The translations under genes and the position numbers were made by a program. A stretch of 64,000 nt of DNA from Branchiostoma floridae (Eukaryota; Chordata; Leptocardii; Amphioxiformes; Branchiostomatidae): positions 17,038,295 to 17,102,294 of the forward strand of contig NC_049980.1 in the NCBI RefSeq assembly GCF_000003815.2, read 5' to 3'. Below are positions 48,901-60,900 of the stretch, piece by piece. Each line of letters begins with the position of its first letter. Positions within the stretch are counted from its first letter, which is position 1. The notes beneath the pieces were generated by a model. That model did not search any database, was not told where the DNA came from, and saw only the letters and a program-made list of their open reading frames with translations.

Positions 48901-51900
48901 AAGCTGAAAGTCTGGTGCTTGAGAACAGCCACACCCCAAGCACAATAAAGAACCCAACACACTTATCCAAAAATGAGGAGGGGTCCATCACAGTGTGAGT
49001 GGCTTGGACCTCATAGTCTTGTTCTCTGGTAACACCTTGAAAAGGTGATAGTCACATGTTATGCCAATCCTTCCACAAAATTTGATAAATCTCAATGAAT
49101 AAATCAACTGAATATTTAATATCTATTCATTGTAACAGGCACATGATTTTTCAAAAGTGCTTACTATATAAGTGACAAATAATCATAGATGGGAACCTTC
49201 ACAGTGGGCTTTACTGCCTTGATATATGCAGCTATTCCAGCAATCAGACCTCCTCCCCCCACAGGGACAAACACAGCATCAACATCAGGGAGATCTTCCA
49301 CGATCTCTTTTCTGCATTAGGACAAAGTAGAAAAAATAACTAAATCCAGCACATAAATAGACTAGAATGGTGACATTTGCAAGCAAATATATAATGCTTA
49401 CCTTCACATGTTTAGTCTAACATTGACTACTGTTATGCATTATGATTAGGCAGACAACTTGCTGTAACATAATAGATAAAAATTGTGCTCTATCTGTCCA
49501 TTGTCTAATCACTGTAATTGCACTGAAGGCCACAGGGAAATATTTTTGCAGTGGTTTCAACTCCTTGACAGCCAGTTGGAAACTACACAGCGAGTCAGGT
49601 CCTCAAGACAGACATAGCAGTCGCTTTTGGCAGCGCAGTACTTTCTTGATCATTTATGTGTCACTTATTTTGCCATATCTACCCTCTGAATATGTAGTAC
49701 AATACATTGTACTTCACTACCATATTGTTGGCAGTCAAACCTGTCCCAGCATTTGACAGGACACTGGTCTGGACTGACCCATAGTCATTGAGATGTCATG
49801 GTGCACAGTACGCTGTAACATATACAGTATATGGTCAAACTGGGCAACTTCGCATTATTGCACATGCCGGATAATTCCAAGAAATATGCTGGCAAATTGG
49901 TTGTGCAATTAAACAGCTTCTACTGTACATCTATATCCTAGAAAGTTGACTGGCATACATACCCTACTGTCCCCTGTCCTGTCATGACCTCCATGTCATT
50001 GTATGGAGATATGAACGGAATCCCTTCTTCCTGTAATATACAGAAAATTAAATGTGACTTACTTGCAAGGACAGATATACATGTACATGCTATTTCTATA
50101 GAAAAGGCATTATACCATAACAATACACATTAGGGACAAGTTATCATGACAAGCAATGACTTATTGTGTATAAATGGAGTATAATTACCAATATTGATAG
50201 TATCAGCTCCTTCTATATTCATCTTAGGCCACACCAATTTAATTTCTTGGTTCACGGATTCGCTCGCTCCTCCTTTTTGGGAAAAGAAATAAAAATAAAA
50301 ATTACCACTCAGCAAATTTTCACCATTAATGAAACTATTCACCAACTTTCTGGTGTAGCAAATTGGCCTTTATATTATAAACTCGTTAAAGTGTGGGTAC
50401 AGGTGCTGTTATTGTACAATAATAGTGTTTTTGTCCTTTTTTCAAGCTGAAAACTTTTTTTCTTTATGTTTTGGATTAGCCGTTACCTTTACCCCAACCA
50501 TTTTACAATTTTTATTTTTATCTTTATTTCGCCCTCTAGCTCCATATTTCTTATGAAAAAATCCGTGAACCAAGAAATTAAATTGGTGTGGCCTTATGAA
50601 CCCTTCAAATAACTGTCAAATGGTTAAAAACAAAATTGTGCTTTTATAAAGACGTCACACAATTAAATTATACGTATATAAAAACACCTTATGGTGACCT
50701 ACCTGTGCTGTCTGCCTTGCTTTGGTTTCAGCCTCCACAGCATCTGTCCCATGATGCCTCAGGATGGCCCCCTGCCTGACAAGGGCCAACTCTTTTGTCT
50801 TGGACACATTCTCACTCAGGTATATTGTTCCCGTTAGACCAACTGTCTTCATTGCTAATGTCTAAGAATAAAACATTTCTAAATGACTTGTCTGAAGTTT
50901 CATCTACAAACAAATGCAAAGACAATGTAATAATACAAAATGCAATGACATTCCTTCACTTGTGTTGACAGTGTACTACGTATACTATGAGGGGAACTAT
51001 CTCAGTAAGTGTAAACCAGCAGTGGTGGTACCAGGGTTGGCAGAAACGGCTGCCCGGTCGGTCGGCGGAAACCGCTGCTGGTCCGGAGGTTAGTTTTGGG
51101 GGTTTCGAGTATTGCATACAGCAGTGTAAGTGAAGTAAACAAAATGCCTACTTAAATATTCCATAACGGTTGTTAGATGTTGCTACATGTTCAAAGGAAG
51201 CTGGCCAAATTACTTATCTTTTGAAAAAAAAATTAATTTGACATTTCTTGGTAAGATTGTCCCATCCCCAGCTGCTACTTAGAACGTCCCCCCCCCCCAA
51301 AGAACAAGTAATAATAAAGAACAAGTAATAATAAAGTTTACTACTGTCCCCTATTAGAAGCGCCTCACACATATCCACGTGGCCACACACACTGCGTATT
51401 TTGGGGTCAACGACCTAACGTTAATATGCGCCGCATGGAATGCCGGAAACTTCCGATGAATCAAATCAATCCAACCTACAGTTTTCCATTTCAGAGTATA
51501 TGAATATAAAATTAGTGTTGGGATTACATTTTTGAAAAAAAAAATCAAGGCGCTAATCATGAGTGCCAGGTGTACAGTTCTCAAACAGGACCTTCGTTTC
51601 TGCAACCTCGCTCTACTCAAATACCAAATAGCATTAAGTTCTTACAGTGAGGACACGGCGCGGCTCATTATCGACCTTATTAGCGTTAATGAGCTGGCAG
51701 CACCGAAATCTGGTGTTCACCAAAAACAAGCACAAGTTCAAATTACGCCGTGTTTGCGTTTTCGAATTTCCGTAATGACGGTAATGTTTACGATATTAGT
51801 ACCACTGAGTTGTAGGGTCAGCCTACACGAGAAATGCACTTAAATACCTGCTGCGATAGCAAGCCATCTTGTTTACATTTGGTATACTCGAAACCCCCAA

Positions 51901-54900
51901 AACCAACCTCCGGACCGGGCAGTGGTTTCCGCCGACCAACCGGGCAGCTGTTTCCGCCAACCCGTGGTACCGATAGTAGGAGCATCTGGCAGCTCAATGA
52001 AAATTTGAAAAAGCTGTGTGGTTTTTGTTTTGTTTGTACTACTGTAAATGCAGAAACGTTTGTGGTGGGTTATGCTTGCAGTTTGTGTGTTGGCTGCTTT
52101 ACTTAAAACCACTGCAAACATCTTCCCATTACAGGACTGCAGAATATGAAGCTACGGGTTCGCTTAAAAGGCTGGGCTGTCTACCAGGCCAGGCTACCTG
52201 GCCTGTCTACCTGGCCTGGCTATCACGTCAGGCTACTCAGATCCCCCCATTCATAGCCCCATCATATGGCACTCAGCCAAAATAGCTGATTGACAGGCAT
52301 AGTAATTGCTGATCTCCAACCCTGCTAGTGCCAGTGACCCAAGGTTGCCCTGTCCACCACTGGCTGGGCCCTTTGGGAATGTGTCTGGGAGGCCTTGCTT
52401 GCAGCATGTCAGGAACACAAGTACCAGCACTGTGTTTGTGTATGTTTGTGGGTGTGTAAATGTGTGTGTGTGTGTGTGTGTAAGAATGGGCTTGCCAGCA
52501 ACAGAAATTTGTTTCTTTATTGAATATCTATCTTCTAGAACAGAAACTTACCGTGGCCGACTGGGACAAAATGATTCTAACACTTCCGAGCCTAATTCCA
52601 AACGTCACGAGGCAGATTCCAACACTTCCGAGCCTAATTCCAAACGTCACGAGGCAGATTCCAACACTTCCGAGCCCAGTTCCAAACAGCGCGGCACATT
52701 CCAACACTTCCGAGCCCAGTTCCAATCGTGCCGCGGCAGGGTTTTCCAAGCGTGCCGCGGCAGGGTTTTCAAAGCGTGCCGCGGCAGATTCCAACACTTC
52801 CGAGCCCAGTTCCAATCGTGCCGCGGCAGATTCCAACACTTGCGAGCCCAGTTCCAATCGTGCCGAGGCAGGGTTTTCCAAGCGTGCCGTGGCAGATTCC
52901 AACACTTCTGAGCCCAGTTCCAAACGTGACGAGGCAGGGTTTTGCAACCGTGCCGCGGCAGATTCCAACACTTTCGAGCCCAGCTGTGGATATGCATCTG
53001 GGTTTCCCATCCATTGAAACAGATCACAGATTGCAGCACAATGTAGAGTTAGTCTGACACACTTTCATATGGTGATCGTATTGTGATATTGATATTTGCT
53101 TTTTTGTATACTTGATTTGATAAACAAAGTCAGTTTTTTGTACTATGAGAAAGGGTAGAAACATCGCTAATTCAATTTTTTCATATGATTTGATTTCAAT
53201 GTTAAAATTCAAGTCCACTAAGATACAAAGGAAGTCATTGTTTTTGTAAGCTTGGTGTATTATAAGTACAAATAAAAATTTGCAGAGAGGAAAGAAGGGA
53301 CTCAGGAGCTATCGTATGGCTGGGTACCAGGCTACTTTTAAAAAAAATCTTGTCCTGAAATTTGTGTACGTTAAATTGATAGAAAAAAAGGGTGCATTTG
53401 TATTTCTAGAGAGCTATGTTCTTCTTAGCATGTAGTGATAGATTGTCTTAATGAAAGCTTTGCTGAAACTTATCAGTGGTGCATGTGGCATAGAGACATA
53501 GTAATGACAGACACTGCAGCTTAATTTAAGTCTGCTTCATTTATTTAAATTTTTGACTGCACTAAAGAAATATCCTTTATGTAACCTTATCACTAAAATG
53601 TAACCTGGCACAAAGCATGTGGACAGAGCATCAGAGCAATGATTACAATACTTGAAGTTGGACTGTCAGTTGCTGTTGTTGTACATACAGAAGTATAAAT
53701 TTCCATACTTTTTACCAATGCGTTTTGTGAACTATTTTGACACACACTAAAGGTTAACTTTGTGATGCCTTGCCTGAGTTGCCTCGTGTTTTTATTACCC
53801 ATCATCATCATCATCATTGGTCGACGTGATCGCATAGCCGAAGCTAGGTACTCATTTTCACCTGAGTAAAGTCAGGAAAGCCGTCTAAAGTGCCTTTCCC
53901 AAGGGCACAAGATCGGTAACACAGCACGGTCCCACTGCGCTACGCGGTCCCACTGAACCCATCATAATGTGCTAAATTACAGCGGACAAGTATAACAGTA
54001 TAATTTATTCTGTTTATAATTTCAAATATCCAAGGAGGTTTTATCGACAGGATTGATAAAAACACCTTGAATTAACACAACACACAGGCTTTTAGACTAG
54101 TGGGTACAAAAAGAAATCGCCCCGGTACCGGTACAACTTGCAACTTCTTAGTACTGACGACAAAATAAAGCCGAGCTGTGACCCTTGACCCATAAGATAA
54201 GGGACCATCCACTATACAGTGAGCAGTGGTCTCGGGAGCCCAAAGCCCAGTTCACCCTGCCTCGTCACGTTTGGAACTGGGCTCGGAAGTGTTGGAATCT
54301 GCCGCGGCACGGTTGGAAAACCCTGCCTCGTCACGTTTGGAACTGGGCTCGGAACTGTTGGAATCTGCCGCGGCACGCTTGGAAAACCCTGCCGCGGCAC
54401 GATTGGAACTGGGCTCGGAACTGTTGGAATCTGCCGCGGCACGCTTGGAAAACCCTGCCGCGGCACGATTGGAACTGGGCTCGCAAGTGTTGGAATCTGC
54501 CGCGGCACGCTTGGAAAACCCTGCCGCGGCACGATTGGAACTGGGCTCGGAAGTGTTGGAATCTGCCGCGCTGTTTGGAACTGGGCTCGGAAGTGTTGGA
54601 ATCTGCCTCGTGACGTTTGGAATTAGGCTCGGAAGTGTTAGAATCATTTTGTCCCAGTCGGCCACGGTAGAAACTATCTCAGCTTGTGCAACAAGAAGGG
54701 AGAGCATAAATCACTTGCTCACTGTAAAGCTAAACTTGTATTGACCAAGGGGGGTACTGTATAATTACATGTACCTCCTTGTTCTCTATGCTAGTATGCC
54801 ATGTTGACATATACAATCTTTAATATATAGTAGTCACATAGCATTTTTGAGGCTGTGGATTGTTATCCACTGTACAATTTTTGTGTCCAGGACAGAGCCC

Positions 54901-57900
54901 AATCCTCTCCTTCCACTGACAATAATCTCTCCAACCCCCTTGTACAAGTTGGAGTGGGGTCTAGGTCTAACACCCTAAAGCATTTACCAAACACAGTACT
55001 GGTACAGTACTTGAATGTGTTCCTGACAGCTGCAAGGAAGGCCTCCCAGACACTTTCCCGAAGGGTCCAGCCAGTGGACACTGGCAGGGTTGAAAATTAG
55101 CAATTACTATGCCTGTCACAGTAGTGGCAAAATATTGGACATTCTGAAACATGGGGCATTTCAAAAACTTACAAATAAGCTTACAAACCAACGGGTTATC
55201 GATTTAAATACATCATTGTGTTTTCATAACAGTCTGCCTTCAGTGGCTACGAGTAAAATGTACACCAGGGGTTCATTCATGTCTCCCTTGGGAATTTCAG
55301 TACAGAGGAATAACAGGTTGCCCGGTGTCGTTCATGGCCCGTTGCTTGCCCGCTATCTCGAGCTGCGATGTTTTCGTCAACCCTTACGTTACGGAAGCCT
55401 GTCCGCTATCTCGAGCTGCGATTTTTTAGTCAACCCTTACGTTACGGAAGCCTGTCCGCTATCTCGAGCTGCGATTTTTTTAGTCAACCCTTACGTTACG
55501 GAAGCCTGTCCGCTATCTCGAGCTGCGATGTTTTTCGTCAACCCTTACGTTACGGAAGCCTGTCCGCTATCTCGAGCTGCGATTTTTTAGTCAACCCTTA
55601 CGTTACGGAAGCCTGTCCGCTATCTCGAGCTGCGATTTTTTTGTCAACCCTTACGTTACGGAAGCCAGTTCAAGCCAGTTGCGTGTCCGCTATCTCGAGC
55701 TGCGATCTTTTCGTCAAACGTTACGGAAGTGGTCCTGTGTGGCTACCACGGCGTTCCAAGCTGTATAAAGTGACGTCCCCTCTGGCGTTATCACGTCTGC
55801 GTTGCACCCAGTTTGGTGCTGTTTCGTGTGTGAGGTTGACGATTTTGAAAATGACCACCAAAATCGACTTCATTTGTTAGATAGTGATTTTTGGCCGAGA
55901 AGGAGAACTAATATTCCGACATTCAAAATGTTGTGCAGAACTTTGGGAGCTTACATGTCCAATTTTCCTCTAAAGAACGCTGTGAAGGGGAAGAAACGTG
56001 AGGCCGGCGAGCCCACAGCTGGAAAAATCCGGCTGTTGGGAGAATTTAGCAGTCATCAGTACACAAGCTGTCACCGAGCTTCTGTTAAGCTTAAGCAAAG
56101 TTCTCGTAAAAATATTACATATAGCATAATCTAAAACATTTCGAAAAAATGTTTCTCTGGTAAACTGTGTAGTATGACCTTCGAGTTTACACTTGGAAGC
56201 ACATTTGCTCAACACGTGCCAAGTCAGGCGTGCATGATGCTCAGTGGGGCATTCTCCAAAGATTCTGGTAAACATGATCTAAAAGAATCACACCGGGCTG
56301 TGTCTCCTTAAAAGATTATAGGACTGGTATTAAACGCTCCATTTTTTCATATTTTCGTGTCTTATATAGACTGTTTCGATATTCGTTGGGGCCCTGAGTG
56401 TTTGGATTTTGCGTATAATTGACCACTTCCGTCAACGGGCCACACAGGACCACTTCCGTAACGTTTGACGAAAAGATCGCAGCTCGAGATAGCGGACACG
56501 TAACTGGCTTGAACTGGTTTCCGTAACGTAAGGGTTGACTAAAAAATCGCAGCTCGAGATAGCGGACAGGCTTCCGTAACGTAAGGGTTGACTAAAAAAT
56601 CGCAGCTCCGTAACGTAAGGGTTGATTAAAAATTCGCAGCTCGAGATAGCGGACAGGCTTCCGTAACGTAAGGGTTGACTAAAAAATCGCAGCTCGAGAT
56701 AGCGGACAGGCTTCCGTAACGTAAGGGTTGACTAAAAAATCGCAGCTCGAGATAGCGGACAGGCTTCTGTAACGTAAGGGTTGACTAAAAAATCGCAGCT
56801 CGAGATAGCGGACAGGCTTCCGTAACGTAAGGGTTGACAAAAAAATCGCAGCTAGATACAGCGGACAGGCTTCCGTAACGTAAGGGTTGACTAAAAAATC
56901 GCAGCTCGAGATAGCGGACAGGCTTCCGTAACGTAAGGGTTGACGAAAACATCGCAGCTCGAGATAGCGGACAGGCTTCCGTAACGTAAGGGTTGACGAA
57001 AAAATCGCAGCTCGTAACGTAAGGTGGAAAAACTTGGTTGCGTGTGTCTTGTGTCTTGTTAAGAAGGACCACCCGTGCTAATGCCGTTATGTAAGGTTTG
57101 CTTGAAACTCGGTGTCCCTCTTGTGTCAGGATGGCGTGTGTCCCTTGTTAGGCTGTGGAGGGTTTTGGACGAAGGGTTGATGGAAAATGTGTATACTGTC
57201 CCAGCCCAGACAACATGGAATTCAAGTACCTGATTGGCATGTAAGGTGGATTGTGTTTCAAAAATCGGTGAATTCCCTTGGGTGCAATATCATTCTACGT
57301 TTAAGGGACTGTACGATATTTATCAGGGGGGGAGGGTTGGTGCGTTAGGGGGGGAGGGCCATGTTAATTTTTTTTGAGGTGGGGGGAGGGCCATGTTAAT
57401 TTTTTTTTAGATAGGGGGAGGGCCATGTTAATTTTTTTGAAAGAATTGTTTATACTATTTTTTGCATTTTGCCGCCTTAGCGGCAAAATGCTCTGAGACC
57501 AGAATAGTCGCCGTTGTGATGGAGTGATGGAGTGATGTTGAGATGAACGGACCTGTTCAAAATCTGCACTGCATTTGTATACAACTTAAAAGCTCTGTCG
57601 TGAGTCATTGTCTGTGGTCCGTAATGGGGCCTGATATTTGATTAGATTAAATGAATGAAGTATGATATTCCTAAGATTGATGCAGCATATAATCAAATTA
57701 TTGCTCTTACATTTTAACGTTGTATTACCAATTCATAAAGATGAAATGTTTTCCAAATAAATCGTGTATATATATATAACAGTTACATATAGCCTATCCC
57801 AGATTCCTTTGCGACTTAGTTAATATTCATTAGTAGGGTTTCCAGGCGGTGGTGTTTTCCGTGCGTGTAGCGATTTTCGATTGATCGCCGTGTAAAATTG

Positions 57901-60900
57901 AGAAAGGCCTAGAACTTCAAACTTACCAGAATTGTAGTATATAGTATGGAGGCCCTGGCAATGTAAAAATTTTAAGCAGGGGATAAAAGATTGTTGAGAT
58001 ATGGCCTTCGGGAAAATGCCTCGCGAGACGGGAAAGTCACTTCCGCGTTTACGTGTTCGAGCGCTCTGCGGGCATGGCGTTGCGTCAGCCTGATTTGCAT
58101 CTCAGCCTTATTTGGAAGCAACCCATATATGGTAGGATTGGATAGACAAGAAAACAAGCTACAATTTGGTACGTGAACTTTTTTGTACCGCAATTTTAAG
58201 GTGGTTTACCTCCAGTTTGCAAATTTAGATGGCATTTTTCACCATTGATGTCTTATTTTTTTCAAAAAGTTGCATCCATGTGTGTAACAAGCGGTTTCTA
58301 AGCTTTAAAATGATGTATAACATGTGTAGGTTTGTTGTGAGTTAGCGATGTGAATGTTCAACATGTGCGACTCGCTCCGTGTGGTGTGCCGAGTCCGGGC
58401 CGTGAGTTACGGCCGTAGGACCCTGCATATAAATTTAGTTTATAGGCCAGGGAGGTTAAAGAAACCTCCTTGGTTAGGCGGGTCCATAATTATCAAAATA
58501 TTCTCGTTTCCATGTAAATAATTAGCGTATTGATATTCATTAAATTGTATACAGATAGCCTTTATAAGTGTAGATACATTGTATGTTCGGACACGTTTGT
58601 TTCAGGTTTGAGACGCAAAACTTTTGTTTTCTTTGTCACCAACTTCATGAAAGGAAACATCATTTGTAAATGTGTCCAACGTGAGCATATTTACGTTGAG
58701 ATGATCACTGAAGTTCAATTTTTACCTTGTAAGATCCAAAAAATCAATAACATAGCAAGTTGTGTTTGTTGTTGAATGTGATATCAAGGGCATAGAGGTT
58801 TTTGCTGATATTTCCAATGTTAAAAGTTTTCAGATTTGCAAGATGCTGCATTGGGAATAGCACCTGGAACATCATAGAAGAAATTGAGATGGCACAGAGG
58901 GAGAATTACAATGTATCAACCATTCAAAGCTGTGCAGCTTAGAAGAGGAGCTACCAAGTCTTTTCAAACATATGTTGTAATGTCAAAGAATTATCAATTG
59001 TTCAATAAACTTGAATAAACCAGTTACAAAGTCAGGTGGTCATGGTTCATAGGTAATATCTTTATATACTTTTGGTCATCAGATGTCGTAAAAGTAGTAT
59101 TTCCTGGTGAAATGTGATAGTTTTGATGGCAAATTTAGAATTAGCATGTGCCAAAACCCTTTAGTAGTAAGGTATGCTGATATTCAATGCTTATGGTCAG
59201 ACTGTGAAAGGGAATAACTCAAGAAGGGGTTGACGGATCATCATGATTATTGGTATGTAGATAGATTAAGTGATGCTTCGTGTAATTAAATATTAATTAT
59301 GCAAATCAGAAGCTAATTTGCATAATTGATGTGGAAATTATCTAAACTATTTCTATTCTGTTATATTAAACATGTGATATTTGTCACTGAGATAGAGAAG
59401 AATGTTGATAGGTAATTTTTTATGTGGACTTATATAAGTGACAGGTGCCGATGACCTTTGACCTTTTGAGATATGTTACAAATTAGTATTTTTGATTACA
59501 CATAATCTCGTAACCATGTCTCTAGAATGTCTGCAATAAACTGTGTTAAGAGAATCTACTACATATTTCCAATATCTGAAATATCTTAGTTATAGGATGA
59601 ACAGTTAATTGATTATCGCTCTTCAAAAAGGGGTCATCTGGAAATAATTGGCCACTTTTCCAGCTGTGCCATGCTGAAAAAACTTAATTTTCAGCAGGTT
59701 GACCTCACCTGTAGTGAAAGAAAAAGGCAAATAAACACCTTATCTTTACTTGATTGCTACAAAATACTACTTGGACTGTGCAGAAAAGAACTTTTGAGTG
59801 GCACAATGTTTTTACTTTCTTAATTATTGCTAATTAGAAATGCGATTTTCACACCTGGCGCCACACCTGCGGACACCGCCCAGCAACTTTAAAGGGCCAT
59901 ATCTCTGGAACGGAAGGTCCGATTTTTGTTCTGTATATTCATAAATCAGCACCCTCTATTAGGGAACACAAATGTTCTGATTCCCCTGGGTAGAAAACAA
60001 TTTCGACTGGAAACCCTATCATTAGTAGGATTTCCAGTGCGAAAATGGAAATTGCCACGATTTTTCATTGATCGCCCTGTATTATCGAAAAAGAACTGGA
60101 CCTTCTAACTTACCAGATTTGTAGTATGTACTATGGAGACCGTGACAATGTAAAATGTTAAAGCAGGGGTAAACGATTGCTGAGATATCATTTTCTGAAA
60201 AGTGCGCTATGATGCAGAGAAGTGACTTCCGGGTTCAGGGGTCACTACACAAATACCTCTGACGTCAGCCTGATTTGCAGAGCTACGGTCCGGGATCGAT
60301 TCCAGGGGAGGGTGATTTTAAATTGTTCTTGTTTCCTTTTTACATCCATTTAATATAAACAATAGTTTCAGCACATTCCAATAACTAGAAAAAAACCGTG
60401 TACACACGCAAACCTTGGCAAAATGCCAGCTTTTTTAAAGCACTTGTTTGTTTTGATATCTTGACATGGCCCTAAAACTGATAAAATAATCCTTCTGAAT
60501 AGCCTAAAATGCAAGAGCTTCCGGGGGGCTTCGCCCCCCTAGGCCCCCCAAGGTGGCGCTGCCCTGGACCAGCGTTCCCGCCAGGCATACGTCATTCCGA
60601 CTACGGACTTATTTTTTTCTGGAAAGACGCACTCGGCTCGGCTGAGTTTCCCCAAATATTTAAGTTACAAAAGCGGTGCACGGTAAATATGTGAAGAATC
60701 CAAAACTATACACTTTATTTCTTATCTAAAACATTTCTTTTGTTTCAAAAGGACAAAACTTGCGGCAGAAAAGAGGCCGCAATATTGTTGTCAAGCGTTG
60801 ATCGAGTCGGCTGTGCACTGGCATTGGCGTCCGTAGCACATGGCGCGGCACGCCCCCCTCCCCAGACGGACTGTCGATCGCAGCGCCCAGCACGTCTTTT

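Larger units (their letters stand above)
52290..55133. mobile_element. Inner foldback unit 1, splitting the left terminal repeat
   Basis: The outer arms of about 140 bp (52290-52440 and 54985-55133) are inverted copies, both containing GACAGGCATAGTAATTGCT and GTGTCTGGGAGGCCTT. Inside them are inverted tandem arrays (52549-53000 and 54235-54671). The centre (53000-54235) is single copy and holds a SINE. No coding gene is seen. Confidence 0.8.

Noticed and set aside
52306-53057. Several long overlapping open frames on both strands in the tandem array
   Set aside because: The repeat unit lacks stops, so frames stay open by chance on both strands. There is no splice or start context and no family resemblance.
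54185-54744. Open frames of up to 172 codons on both strands
   Set aside because: Same inverted array as at 52.5-53.0 kb; repeat artefact.
55090-55880. Frames of 166-170 codons with repeated SRAAIF or RYLELR-like blocks
   Set aside because: Translation of the 53-bp tandem repeat, not a repeat protein. The inverted arm gives the mirror image.
55802-56134. 110-codon frame in the core of the second foldback unit
   Set aside because: No recognisable domain and no second line of evidence. Kept only as a note.
58449-58472. GGAGGTTAAAGAAACCTCC hairpin as a Helitron 3' end
   Set aside because: No CTRR end follows at the usual distance and no TC 5' end was found.
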